Source: Chondrosia reniformis (Eukaryota; Porifera; Demospongiae; Chondrillida; Chondrillidae). Taken from it: a DNA stretch of 64,000 bases. Positions 11,683-22,240 of the stretch are shown here, piece after piece. The stretch is taken from NCBI GenBank assembly GCA_947172415.1, contig OX359190.1:4278001-4342000 (forward strand), in the 5' to 3' direction. The position numbers and the translations under genes were made by a program. The notes beneath the pieces are model-generated. The model was not told where the DNA came from. It ran no database searches and worked only from the letters and a program-made list of their open reading frames with translations. Numbering within the stretch: position 1 is the first letter of the stretch; each line of letters opens with the position of its first letter.

Positions 11683-12418
11683 AATTAGAAATATTAAAAA
11701 TTTTCTACAAAAATGTGAAGATGCGGGGATGGCACAAAAAGTAGAGAAACAAGAAAGGGATATCACACAGTGAAGTATTAGCTATGCATGAATCATATAA
11801 CACCCTTGCTTGTAGGATTCATGTATAGCTAATACTTCACTGTGTATCATCCCCTTCTTGTTCCTCTACTTTTTGTGCCATCCCTACATCTTCACTTTTT
11901 TAGTAGAAAATTTTTAATGTTTCTAGTTTCTAGTTTCTGAACTTTTTATGGAGTGTGGGCCAGGAATTATAATTTTATACAATTTTGGTTTCACAATCTT
12001 TGACTGATTATGACGTCATTAAAATGACGACATTATTGAGGCCTTGACTCATGGGACCATGAAAACCGTCATACTCAATAATAGCGTTATCGTTAAAGCT
12101 TGGAAAATTTGCAATAATTTTGTTTAACAATTAGTCCAAAAGCTTGTATAGTTTTTTTTAGTTATGGCTGACGAAGAATAAGAAGAATATGAAGAAGATG
12201 AAAATGGGAATTTTTAAAGTTTATTATTTCGCCAGCGGGACATATTCGCTTGCCTTTAAGGTCTATTTAGAGTATGTATATTATATATTTAGCTATGCAT
12301 TAGCCTTGTTTTGTTGATTTTCGGCCTATTTCGGGATTTTGCTCCTATACCGATGTATGGGAAAAACGAAAAAAACGTGTCATCCCTACATAGGGAGTAC
12401 TACCGTACACCCTGATAA
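11683..12418 (-). repeat. head-to-head R1 copies forming a palindrome
   Basis: A partial plus-oriented R1 tail (11683-11805) abuts a near full-length minus-oriented R1 (11806-12418). They share the ~110-bp tail (ATTTTCTACAAAAA.., GATGGCACAAAAAGTAGAG, GTGAAGTATTAGCTAT) in opposite directions, giving an imperfect palindrome centred near 11805. The distal end carries the GTAGGGATG/GGGAGTACTACCGTAC block seen at 4998-5035. Confidence 0.75.
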
Positions 12419-12429
12419 ATATGCCACGA

Positions 12430-13300
12430 CTATCAGCTTACACGAGGAAGCAAAAACAGCAACTAACTGCAATATACAACGCTGTCTTGCAGAGGAAGAG
12501 ATAATTGTATTGGCATACCTTTCAATTGTTGCCTTTTATAGAATTTCTCATGTATCAAGCATGCTCGACTTTTACTTGCAAACTTCTTGATCTGTCATAT
12601 CTCTCGATTTCACTTGAACCACATTTTATGAGGTACATCATATGACGGCACCCTTGTCTGTAATAAATGGGAAAATACCAATATCTCTTCAAAAGTGCCC
12701 CAAGTTTTATATTTATCCATTTGGGTGTTCATCCACACTGCTTTCAGTTGTATGAGGTCCAAGGTATATTGTATATGTGACTGATAATTGTCTCACGCAT
12801 TTGCATGTTAGTTTGCTACTCCTGTTAAATACACAATTTCCATCTCCTTAAACGGCTGCTCACCCCTTTATGGCTCCTAGGGGTAATTGACGGTGGCCCC
12901 GAGAAATGGCCATATTTTGACAAAATTTATATTATTCAATAGGTTATATCATTTGTCCAACAATTAGTTACTTATTACCTCAAAAACAAGCAGTGTTTTA
13001 TGTATGAATACAAATAAAACAAGCATTTAGAGTTTAAAAAGTCCCCCCCCCCCGAATTAACTCGAACTACTTGGCCGCATCTTTGGGACTTAATGGAAAC
13101 ACATAATTCACTGTGGGCTAATTGATTCGGTCGATTCCACGCCATCCAAGTTCGTAACCAAGAAGCAAATGAAGGTGGAACGGTAAGTTGCACCAACCCT
13201 GCACGCTATATAGCTGGAAATAGTACTAAAATGGGTTTTAGTTAGCTATATCTAGCTAGCTAGAGTTATGTAGATAGTTGGGAATAGTTTCCCATTTGCC
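12430..13300. repeat. spacer with a partial CAAGTAGTTCGAG hairpin repeat
   Basis: Only the half-hairpin at about 13026-13072 (poly-C centre, then AACTCGAACTACTTGG) is recognisable. No gene was seen in the remainder. Confidence 0.5.
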
Positions 13301-13357
13301 TTCAAATTAACTTAGCAATACTGTATTTTCCTCTATAGCAACTTCATTCCTTGCAAC

Positions 13358-13819
13358 TTGTGGCCATTTGAACGTTATAAGGATGACAGCATTAGAGTCA
13401 AGCAGGAAGATGGCAGCATGGATATCAAGCAGGAAGATGGTATCATCGAAATCAAGTCTGAAGATGATAGCAGTGAAATCGAGCAGGAAGATGGCAGTAT
13501 TGAAATTGGGCAGGAAGATGGCAGCAACGATGTCGAGCAGGAAGATGGCAACAACGATGTCAAGCAGGAAGATGGCAGCAACAATGTCGAGCAGGAAGAT
13601 GAGAGTATCGAAATTGGGCAGGATGATGGCAGTAACCATGTCGAGCAGGAAGGTAGCATTGATTCTAGTGACAGGGAGCCACAGTATCCAACAGAAGACG
13701 TAGTGTGCCACATCCTTGAAACCAGTGAAGCTAAAATTTGTCAAGAGAAGCCACTTGGTTGCACGGAGACAAAGGCATTCATAATAAGCACTGATGCTGT
13801 AGACCATCCGAGCCGATGA
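13358..13819 (+). CDS. acidic repeat protein ORF over a 30-bp minisatellite
   Basis: The plus frame encodes about ten tandem decapeptides of the type 'QEDGSNDVEQ' and 'IEIGQEDGS' (13390-13660), then a non-repeat tail 'SDREPQYPTEDVVCHILETS' and a stop. A splice acceptor (TATAG at about 13339) precedes the frame. The repeat unit is a multiple of three, so other frames and the opposite strand are open too; the plus frame is preferred only because a non-repetitive tail continues from it. No known domain. It could be an exon of the gene next door or a chance ORF. Confidence 0.4.
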   Translation: MWPFERYKDDSIRVKQEDGSMDIKQEDGIIEIKSEDDSSEIEQEDGSIEIGQEDGSNDVEQEDGNNDVKQEDGSNNVEQEDESIEIGQDDGSNHVEQEGSIDSSDREPQYPTEDVVCHILETSEAKICQEKPLGCTETKAFIISTDAVDHPSR

Positions 13820-13981
13820 TCTAGGAGTCTGGATTAATAATGCAGTGCGAAAGGAATATTGCAGCGGGCACTATGATAGTGACCAGCACAGAATGCAGGG
13901 CTCGTGATAACGTCCGGTCATCGGACAATTTCTGGTTAATTATGCTGCGTGACCGATCAAACTCGTACACGTGCGGAAAAA

Positions 13982-16230
13982 ATGTCTGGTCAAAAGCGTG
14001 GCGTAGTTGCCTCTGAAACGGACGAAGTACCAGCAAAGAAGGGCGGAGTAACGGTGAAAACCATTGATAAGTGGATCTCAGAGAGCGACAGAATTATGGA
14101 TACGTCTGTGTGGTTAAGGTACGAGAAGGTGGATCGCGAGTATATCGCAACGCTGAAGTGCTGTGTGTGCGCCGAGTTCGATGAGAAACTTCTAGGACTG
14201 CGCAACTATAACCCTGCATTTGTTGTTGGTTCCAAGAATCTGAGAGCGTCCAGCTACAAAGACCACGCTGCTACCGACATGCACAAGCAAGCAATGCTTC
14301 TTTTCAAGAAGCAGAGCTCCGCTGATGTGACCGAATACGCGCCTATCGCTAAGGCCCTGTACAAGCTGGACACTGATGCCGAGCTGAAGGTAAAGCGGAA
14401 ATTTGACATTGCTTACCTGATAGCTAAGGAAAATCTGTCATTTTCAAAGGTGAAGCCTCTGTGTGAGTTGGAAGAGAGGCATGGGGTGGACTTGGGCCAG
14501 GGGTACAAGAATGACCATGCATGCGCCACCTTTGTAGACTATATCGCAAAGGAGCAGCAGGAGATTCTGGTAGGTGCACTGACATCAGCTAAGTTTTTTA
14601 GCTTACAAGCTGATGGTAGCATGGATGCAGGCAACGTGGAGAATGAGCTTTACCTTGCCCTGTACTTTGATCTACGTGCTAAGGATGGCAAGGTGCATGT
14701 CCGTAACAGATTTCTGTCTGTTAGGCACCCCAAGCGTAGCACTGCTGAAGGTTTGTTTGAGTGCTTCCAGAGAGCTGTCAGTAATGTGGGTATTGTAGAC
14801 TGGGAGGACAAACTGGTAGGGTTTGGGTGTGATGGTGCCTCTGTTAATATAGCAGCTGGTGGATTGAGGGGCTACCTTGAGCAGTCTGTTACATGGGTGG
14901 TAGTTTTCTGGTGTCTTGCACATCGACTGGAGTTGTCTTTGAAGGATGCACTCAGTGGCACACTGTTCTCTTCAATAGATAACATATTGATGAGATTTTA
15001 TTACCTCTACAACAAGTCCCCAAAAAGTGTCGCGAGCTTGAAGATGTTGTTGATCAGTTGAAGGAGTGCTTAGAGCCAATGCAGATGCCCACTACTGGTG
15101 GTGATAGACCTCTTCGTGCCTGTGGTACACAATTTATAGGTCACAAGGTGGCTGCTCTAGAGAGAGTAGTTAACCGGTTTGGTGCATACTTCAACCATCT
15201 GATCAACTTGAGTGAGGATCCTGCAGTCAAGTCTGTCGACAGGCATAAACTAAAGGGTTACCTCTTGCAATGGCGGAGTGCAAACATGCTCCTTGGCTGT
15301 GCTCTATTTTATGATTTGTTGAAGCCTGCTGCCTTCCTGTGCAAGGTCCTTCAACAGGATGTGTGTGTTGTAGAGGCAATTGAGGCCATCCTGAACACAA
15401 GCAAAGCTATTGAGAAACTAACTTCCACCTTGTTTGAGAATCTTCCTACAGTGAAGATGGTTAGCTCAAGGATGGTTCACAATGCAGATGGTAGCACCAC
15501 CTATCAGGAAGCCAACCTTACCAAACACAAGGAAGGTGTCACTTACCTGAAGAATCACAAAAACGAATACACAACTTCTGTTTTGGCCTGCCTAAGGGAT
15601 CGTGTGAAAGCACAGAGTACGGATCTACTCACTCATACCTTGACCATCCTCGCTCCTCAAGGGTGGGATAAAGCAGAAGATGCTTCCTTTGGATATGGAG
15701 CTCTAGATAGCCTCAGCACCAGGTTCAGGGTTCCATTAGAGAAAGCAAATGTGAACTGTGCCCTTCTCATGGAAGAGTGGAGTGATATGGTAGATTATGC
15801 TAAGCGTTATCTCAATCTTGTCCAGGTAGAGTATCAAGTGTTTTGGTGGAAGCTCTTCAATGCAGTTGATGCGAAGAAGTGGACTAACATTCTGTCACTG
15901 GTAGAGCTTCTTTTCTGCCTCCCAGTGTCCAATGGACATGTAGAGAGGGTCTTTTCTCAGTTGAAAATCATCAAAACTGAGAGACGTACCTGTCTTGGTG
16001 AAGACCGCCTGGAATCTTTGCTGCGGATTGTAGCAGATGCATCCTCACTATCACAGTGGGATGCCAGTGGTGCTGTAGAACGCTGGTGGAATGATAAGAC
16101 ACGACGATCAGTGAAAGACTCACGAGCACCTCCCAAGAAGAAGGGAAGCAGTTCCATTACTGAAGATGATGGCATCATTGATGATCAATACGAAAATGGC
16201 GGCAACCCAGTGAACTTTAACTATCGATAA
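13982..16230 (+). pseudogene. hAT-superfamily transposase, one frameshift
   Basis: Starting at ATG 13982 ('MSGQKRG'), a ~750-residue hAT transposase of the ZNF862/ZMYM-like branch. It has an N-terminal C-x2-C...H-x5-H zinc finger ('CCVC'...'SYKDHAATDMHKQAM'), the first-Asp region 'FFSLQADGSMDAGN', the second Asp 'GFGCDGASVN', the hAT signature 'CLAHRLELSLKDAL', and a C-terminal dimerisation region 'LFCLPVSNGHVERVFSQLK' carrying the catalytic Glu. The frame changes by one base in a CCCCAAAAAG run at about 15013-15022; otherwise it is open to 16230, so this is a young or nearly intact copy. An earlier in-frame GTG exists at 13949. I could not find TIRs or an 8-bp duplication; CAGGGCTCG at 13895 is a possible left end without a partner. 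Confidence 0.85.
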
Positions 16231-16625
16231 TTTAGGATTACCATAATTTTTTTATCATTTACACAGTAAATCAATAAAATAACTAATAGGTAATAATCTA
16301 TAAACGATTCAGACAAATCCCTTCAACATTGTGTCGATTAGCACACCTTTAACGGCTATAATTATTACTTGATTCCGTCGGCCATATTGAATAGAGGGTT
16401 AATGTGATATGGTGCGGTGATTAGAATATGTTGAATTATCTAGTTACAGATCTTGATTTGATAGGATTGACATGTCTAGATTTGATAAGTTTGATAGGTT
16501 TGGGTAGTTCAAGATGCTCTAATCACAAGTTATAGATCTCAGTTGGTTATATTTGAACACATGTGTATACTAAGGGAGTTAATAAAACACGAAATTAGAA
16601 TAACCTAGTGTCTAAGTATGCGCAT
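16231..16625. other. no gene seen
   Basis: 3' flank of the hAT gene, with AATAAA-like signals just after the stop (AATCAATAAAATAA at about 16270). Nothing else was recognised. Confidence 0.4.
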
Positions 16626-16636
16626 GCTTACTTAAT

Positions 16637-17030
16637 CATTGTTCTCTATGTAATGTTCCTAGTTCTTTGCAGTTACTAGTGCTTTGTTGGAGACTTGCAA
16701 TCATTGTTCTCTTTGTAATGTCCGTAGTTCTTTGTAGTTACTAGTACTTTGTTGGAGACTTGCAATCATTGTTCTCTTTGTTATGTCCGTAGTTCTTTGT
16801 AGTTACTAGTGCTTTGTTGGCGACTTGCAATCATTGTTCTCTTTGTAATGTCCGTAGTTCTTTGTAGTTACTAGTGCTTTGTTGGAGACTTGTCATCATT
16901 GTTCTCTTTGTAATGTCCGTAGTTCTTTGTAGTTACTAGTGCTTTGTTGGAGACTTGCAATCATTGTTCTCTTTGTAATGTCCGTAGTTCTTTGTAGTTA
17001 CTAGTGCTTTGTTGGAGACTTGCAATTGTG
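16637..17030. repeat. 65-bp tandem repeat, ~6 copies
   Basis: Units start CATTGTTCTCTTTGTAATG and continue through TAGTTCTTTGTAGTTACTAG and TTGTTGGAGACTTG. The first two starts are 16637 and 16702, spacing 65. Later copies differ by single bases, so the array is recent. Confidence 0.9.
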
Positions 17031-17136
17031 AAATTAGTGCTGATATCTGTGTAAATGGCCGACGGAAATATTGCAAAATTGCTGGCGATAGCTGTGCAAA
17101 TGGCCGCCGGAAATGCACATTTACGTACATTTTAAA

Positions 17137-17207
17137 ATGCATAATTATATTCATTATCCTATCTGTGTTTATGTATACACGGATAGAATAATGAATATAA
17201 TTATGCA
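17137..17207. repeat. near-perfect hairpin
   Basis: The arms ATGCATAATTATATTCATTA and TAATGAATATAATTATGCA pair around a CTATCTGTGT/ACACGGATAG stem extension, about 32 bp per arm with an 8-base loop. It lies just upstream of the small gene at 17271. It may be a MITE or a transcript hairpin. Confidence 0.75.
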
Positions 17208-17270
17208 CTTATATAAATATCATTTTTGTATTCCTACCATCCACAAAGTGTGTGCTGGAATTTTTCAAGA

Positions 17271-17950
17271 TGTCGCTGTCACAAAAAGGAATTACTGAGG
17301 AAGATGTAAGTCACTTTAAATTGTACCCTAAGAGATTGGCAAGAACTTAAAAATTGTATTTTCGTCCTGCTGTAGTATCTACAATTTGACGATGCAATTT
17401 GGCAGAATGGACAAGGGTCCATTCCCGGATCAATAAATTTAGACAGTATGGATTCTGAGCAAATGCTGCCACAACCGCCGCTACAACCGCCGCCACAACC
17501 GCCGCCACAATCGCCGCAACAATCGCCACCAACACCTGTAGAACAACGGCTATATTACAAAAAACCGTCAAGGTTCTGGAGGAACAGAAGGACCAAAAGG
17601 CAACGTCGAAACCCTCAGCAAGAGGTAAGGTTTTTCTATTAATTTGACACCTCATGCAGTAATTCCATTCACTTTCAAACTACTGTAGTTCTATAAATGT
17701 ATGCGTGGTATTTAATTATGCTATATATGCAAGTGACTACCGAAGCGTATAATTAAATTTCGTACTAGAATTCACCCCTCAAAAAACAAATTTTTACATC
17801 TGTTAAGGTGTTAAAAAAGACGCATTCAAGAACGATTCATGATGGCATTCCGAAAAATATTTTAAGACCATGCTACGGACTGCAAAAGAGACAGGAATCG
17901 GCAATAAAGATACGAAGGAAGCAAATGCTGCCGTATCACGATTGACAAGT
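17271..17950 (+). CDS. small Pro/Gln-rich three-exon gene (unrecognised)
   Basis: Exon 1 starts at ATG 17271 ('MSLSQKGITEED') and ends at a strong donor (GAAGAT|GTAAGT). Exon 2 (about 17375-17622) follows TGTAG and encodes 'YLQFDDAIWQNGQGSIPGSI', then a proline-rich stretch 'QPPLQPPPQPPPQSPQQSPP' and a basic tail 'RFWRNRRTKRQRRNPQQE' before AG|GTAAGG. A third block after GTTAAG (about 17808) starts 'VLKKTHSRTIHDGIPKN' and stops near 17947. Phases are consistent. A relative of the third block and its upstream intron lies inside the giant element at 45437-45710, where the frame reads 'VLKEDHSKTIYDATSKVF'. Function unknown; the basic RGG-poor tail could bind nucleic acid. Confidence 0.4.
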
Positions 17951-17989
17951 CCACAGAGAGATCTTTCAAATCGCATATTTGTAAAACAA

Positions 17990-18115
17990 GTATTTCGAGT
18001 TTAAGAACTTGTGGGGTTGCCACCCCCCCCCTGAATTAACTCGAACTACTTGGCCGCATCATTGGGCTTTAGTATATATATTCTTAATCCTAACGATTGA
18101 GGACGCTGTGCATCA
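17990..18115. repeat. hairpin repeat copy 3 (CAAGTAGTTCGAG family) with tail
   Basis: Same layout as 4667-4735: TTTCGAGTTTAAGAACTTGTGGGG, poly-C centre, AACTCGAACTACTTGG, then the tail CATTGGGCTTTAGTATATAT and CCTAACGATTGAGGACGCT. Confidence 0.7.
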
Positions 18116-18184
18116 CAAATCAGCCTATGGTAAAACACTGAATTCCAGAATTGGCATTCTAATGGAATTATAGAACAGCATTGA

Positions 18185-18332
18185 GAAAAACATGGATGTC
18201 CTATTCAATTTACGTACGGGTTATCACCTTAAAATCTACAATAGTTTACCTTATGTGTTAGTTAGAAATCTATTCGTTATAGATTTTAAGGTGATAACTC
18301 GTACATCAATTGAATAGGGCATCTATGTTTTT
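18185..18332. repeat. ~50-bp-arm hairpin (MITE-like)
   Basis: The left arm (GAAAAACATGGATGTCCTAT ... GGTTATCACCTTAAAATCTA) is the inverse of the right arm (TAGATTTTAAGGTGATAAC ... TTGAATAGGGCATCTATG), with a ~40-base loop. No TA or longer duplication could be set with confidence. Confidence 0.75.
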
Positions 18333-19447
18333 CTTGGTTGTATTCTCTGATTATAATAATAACTGTATATCAGAGTAACACATGCATGTGTATGCACTAG
18401 GCCAAGCTGGACCCAGAGTCACTAGTTTAGGAGTTGATTATGGAATTGCACATTTTACCATAGGCTTCACTATCCCACGGCAGCAATTAGAAATGTAAAA
18501 AAACTGAAATGTATAATCTAATTTTTGATTAAGTAAATCATCCTAATTCTAGACAAACTTTTGTTCTTCCCTATATATCTCTCCCTATGTATATTCCCTA
18601 TATAGAAAATAGTATACAATGTGCAGTGGGATTTACATAACCATTATGGAAGGGGTAGGAGGGGTGAAGAAGGTAGAGGTGAGCAAAAGGTTTCCACCTC
18701 CAATAAACAATAGTAAAAGCAACTATATACGTTCAGTATATAGTTGCTTTTACTATTGTTTCTGCTGATTGCTGAACTGATTTTAATTTTTATTTTGTTG
18801 TATTGTATATTAATAGAGAACAATAAAAATTTTCTACAAAAATAGTAAAGATGTAGGGATGGCACAAAAAAGCACAGAAACAAGAAAGAATGTTACACAT
18901 TGAAGTATTATATAGCCATGCATAAATTATACAAGCAAGGATGTTGCACCATATCCCTACATATGGCAGCATTTTGCATGTTGTGCCTCCACTAGAAACT
19001 GGTGTCTACTTCCCATGTACATAGGTAAACAGGTAGCCTTGGTCCTTCCATTCTTATAGCTATATAGTGCAAACAAATGTTTTATTCCTTTGAACCACTT
19101 AAATTTTACACATAACGTGTAACAAAAATCTTCTTTGCTCTACTCAAGAGAAATCGTGACTCTGTCCTAGTTCCCCTATATACTTATTTGCAGCCTATAT
19201 ACTTGCTGATAATTTCACTGCATGTCTTTGCGTGGAGTGAATTTGTAATGATAATACATTAATAACCTCTCATGGCTTTTAGCTACATATACAGACCTTT
19301 TTTGCTATGTTTACATATGAAAACACCATTTGCAGTGGTTCATTCCTGAATTGTTATATCCAAGTATACATGAAAAATCTTAGATACTATTTTCCTACAT
19401 GCTATGCCTATAATGGAATAAGGATTTCTTCTAACTGCGTCGAACTT

Positions 19448-19995
19448 ATCTTTGTAAAGGTTCATCTTTCGACTTTTAGAGCATCTAGAGACGCAGTTTT
19501 TCCGATTCTTCTGTTCTGCCAAACGTTTCGACCCTGGGGGTCTTCTTCAGTGACTGGTGTTGGTCTTCAAGGTGACTTCATTTATAGGCATCTTTTCCCG
19601 CCATTTTCGATTACCTCATCAGTGATGTCATCGGTTACATCATTTCCGGAGGAAGGAGAGGTGGAGGGAGTATTCATAAAAAAGGGTTTCCAACCACTTC
19701 TTAGTACAATTCCTTGATCTAAGTTCATTCTTACCTGACATTGTTGGATCTTCCGGGCTTCCTTAATTCTTCTTCTGTACCAGTTCTCTTCCCTCTCCAC
19801 CACTCTGGCTTGGCTCCACTCAATTGGATGACCAGTTTTTAGGGAGTGAACAGCTAAACCATTGTTCACATCCCCCATCCTGACAGCACGTTTGTGCTCC
19901 GCCATCCTGACTTTTAGTGTTCTTCCAGTTTCTCCAGTGTACACTGCAGGGCAACTAGAACAGGGAATCTGGTAAACGACACCTTTAATATCCAT
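19448..19995 (-). mobile_element. Penelope-like element 3' tail with GIY-YIG nuclease (minus copy)
   Basis: 137 codons on the minus strand (19995-19582) encode a GIY-YIG endonuclease of the Penelope-like type: 'GVVYQIPCSSCPAVYTGETG' (the GIY-YIG-equivalent pair of Tyr with a Cys pair), 'LKVRMAEHKRAVRMGD', 'LAVHSLKTGHPIEWS' and 'RRIKEARKIQQ' (the Glu region). The 3' UTR to 19448 contains ACCCCCAGGGTCGAAACG. No RT domain is attached, so the copy is 5'-truncated. It faces a second tail at 20023. Confidence 0.85.
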
Positions 19996-20022
19996 GGTAG
20001 GCTGGGGTTGTTTAGGCCTAAA

Positions 20023-20470
20023 CGTGCTGTCAGGATGGGGGATGTGAACAATGGTTTAGCCGTTCACTCCCTAAAAACTGGTCATCCAATTGAGTGGAGC
20101 CAAGCCAGAGTGGTGGAGAGGGAAGAGAACTGGTACAGAAGAAGAATTAAGGAAGCCCGGAAGATCCAACAATGTCAGGTAAGAATGAACTTAGATCAAG
20201 GAATTGTACTAAGAAGTGGTTGGAAACCCTTTTTTATGAATACTCCCTCCACCTCTCCTTCCTCCGGAAATGATGTAACCGATGACATCACTGATGAGGT
20301 AATCGAAAATGGCGGGAAAAGATGCCTATAAATGAAGTCACCTTGAAGACCAACACCAGTCACTGAAGAAGACCCCCAGGGTCGAAACGTTTGGCAGAAC
20401 AGAAGAATCGGAAAAACTGCGTCTCTAGACGCTCTAAAAGTCGAAAGATGAACCTTTACAAAGAATGCTA
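20023..20470 (+). mobile_element. Penelope-like element 3' tail (plus copy)
   Basis: Near-identical inverse of 19448-19893, starting inside the nuclease at 'RAVRMGDVNNGL' and running through the same 3' UTR. It lacks the N-terminal GIY-YIG part, so it is the shorter of the pair. The two copies form a head-on palindrome with about 130 unpaired bases in the middle, an arrangement Penelope elements are known to produce on insertion. Confidence 0.8.
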
Positions 20471-20859
20471 TGCCTATTCTGTAAAAGAGCCTATAAGGAA
20501 CTATAAACCTGAGGAGAGCTTTGGATAGGAGTCTTTTCTTCCTTCTCTTCCCATCTTCTCCACTGGGTCAGACAGCCGTTTCTGGGAATTCCACCCTTCA
20601 TCAGTGATCCTGAGAGTCTTTGTCTGTGAATCCTGTTAGGGTTACTGCTGCTTCATTTGCCCCAGTCCCTATGCCAATGCTGCCATATGTAGGGATATGG
20701 TGCAACATCCTTGCTTGTATAATTTATGCATGGCTATATAATACTTCAATGTGTAACATTCTTTCTTGTTTCTGTGCTTTTTTGTGCCATCCCTACATCT
20801 TTACTATTTTTGTAGAAAATTTTTATTGTTCTCTAGTTTCTGTACTTTTTATGGTGCAC

Positions 20860-21560
20860 AAGCTGATATATAATTTAGGGTTAACCTCCATGCATACCCT
20901 ATAATTAATTCTTCATTAATTTACATCTTAAATATTTAAATATAATAAACTTTGTGGCTTCCAAATGATTCAGATTAACAAAACAAAAGTAATTTAAGTG
21001 CAGTCGAATGTCATCTGTATATTGTCAATGCAGTTAGTAAAGGATAGTGAAAGGTGCACCATGTTCATGGTGTAATTGTAAGATGTACTTGGCGTCAAAT
21101 GTTTGACTCTTAATTAAAGGAATTTTTCTTCATTTCACGAAACTTCATTTATAGTAGGAGAATTCTGCAAGGACAAGAGTGAAAAGTGTCTATCAACATT
21201 TGATTGTGAACCAACATATGATAATGGTAATTATAATAGAAAATTTAATGAGTTCTTACCCTTTCAATTGGAGTCTATGGGCACTTGAGAACTTGCAAAT
21301 TGTGTAAAATGTATGTAAACATTATTGTAGAGAATGTATAAAATTAATATTATAAGCAATAATAGATCAAAGGCTCAAGTAGGCAGAGCATTCACTGTAT
21401 ATAGGCAAATTTACCATCTCTCTATCCCAGCCAAAGAGCAAGCAATGCACCAACGTCACTGTGTACACTATACTCCAGCCACCCATTTACAACTCCAGCC
21501 ACAGAGTTAACCACCTCAGTCACAGCCCTATAAACATGCACAATACATAAACCCTGTGTG
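20860..21560. other. no gene seen; Helitron 3' flank
   Basis: AT-rich sequence downstream of the Helitron OTU ORF. I looked for a CTRR end with a preceding hairpin on the minus strand and could not place one reliably. Confidence 0.35.
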
Positions 21561-21564
21561 TGTC

Positions 21565-22212
21565 TCAAGTCGCTGCCTTCACCACAGATGAGACTACCTC
21601 AAAATGCTGTGGAAAATGCACAATGTACATTGACTTTGCACTGCTGTCAACTGGCAAAGTATGGTCCAAGTGGTAAGGACTATACAGTAGCCAGCTATCA
21701 GAACTGGTGTCAAACACATAAATATTAGTCTGCAATAAATGAGCCAAAGTGAGGATTTCTACATCTGTACCCCATGCTCCATCCCTGTCCATGTGTATGT
21801 CCTGTATGTACTCAGCAATGCTATCCTGAGTCACATGTGCTCCTAATAGAAGAGGTGCAATATTTTGCATGTGATTCAAGATTGCTCTTCGTACTGCAAG
21901 ATGACCTTCTTGTGACCCTGTAATGATCATTGAGAAAGAACGGAAAAGGCAATTGCCATCTGCAAGTATCCGTCTCACTGTCTGAAAATTGGGCCCTGTC
22001 AGAAGGCAGTCTGGACTGCCATACCCAAAATGACAGGGACGTTGATATTGGACACCAACCTTACTACATGCTTCTTTTTGCCACTTAGAGTCAACTGGAT
22101 GGAACCGAAAGGAAGATCGTTCCAATTGATTCCAACCTCCGTTATTGTTTTTCTTTGCCTTACGTGCACGTGTTTTTTTGCAAGTTGCCCTTTGTCTTGC
22201 TTTGTTAGGCAA
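21565..22212 (-). CDS. Helitron OTU-type cysteine protease
   Basis: 215 codons. A basic leader ('KARQRATCKKTRARKAKK') is followed by the OTU core 'RILADGNCLFRSFSMIITGS' (Asp and catalytic Cys in xDGNCLFR), 'LQTNIYVFDTSSDSW', and near the C terminus 'YIVHFPQHFEVV' carrying the His. OTU domains are common Helitron passengers with suspected deubiquitinase activity. All catalytic positions are present. Confidence 0.85.
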   Translation of the reverse strand: MPNKARQRATCKKTRARKAKKNNNGGWNQLERSSFRFHPVDSKWQKEACSKVGVQYQRPCHFGYGSPDCLLTGPNFQTVRRILADGNCLFRSFSMIITGSQEGHLAVRRAILNHMQNIAPLLLGAHVTQDSIAEYIQDIHMDRDGAWGTDVEILTLAHLLQTNIYVFDTSSDSWLLYSPYHLDHTLPVDSSAKSMYIVHFPQHFEVVSSVVKAAT

Positions 22213-22240
22213 AGTGGCCTTTTTTGAGAATGTTTACTAC

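Larger units (their letters stand above)
18828..20850. repeat. composite: R1 ends in inverted orientation around two Penelope tails
   Basis: 18828-18975 and 20680-20850 are inverted copies of the R1 tail (GTAGGGATGGCACAAAAAAG, AAGGATGTTGCACCATATCC), longer than elsewhere because both also share the CATATGTAGGGATATGG...GCAAGG segment. Between them lie the two opposed Penelope-type endonuclease tails. The outer arms are very similar, so this could be one foldback unit of about 2 kb. Confidence 0.65.

Noticed and set aside
13307-13807. Minus-strand hydrophobic repeat ORFs over the minisatellite
   Set aside because: They are shadows of the 30-bp repeat, which has no stops in several frames.
16637-17030. 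Repeated promoter or CRISPR-like structure in the 65-bp array
   Set aside because: Units are head-to-tail without unique spacers.
21000-21560. Helitron 3' terminus
   Set aside because: Several YYAG sites exist on the plus strand but none has a convincing adjacent hairpin and AT target, so no end is claimed.
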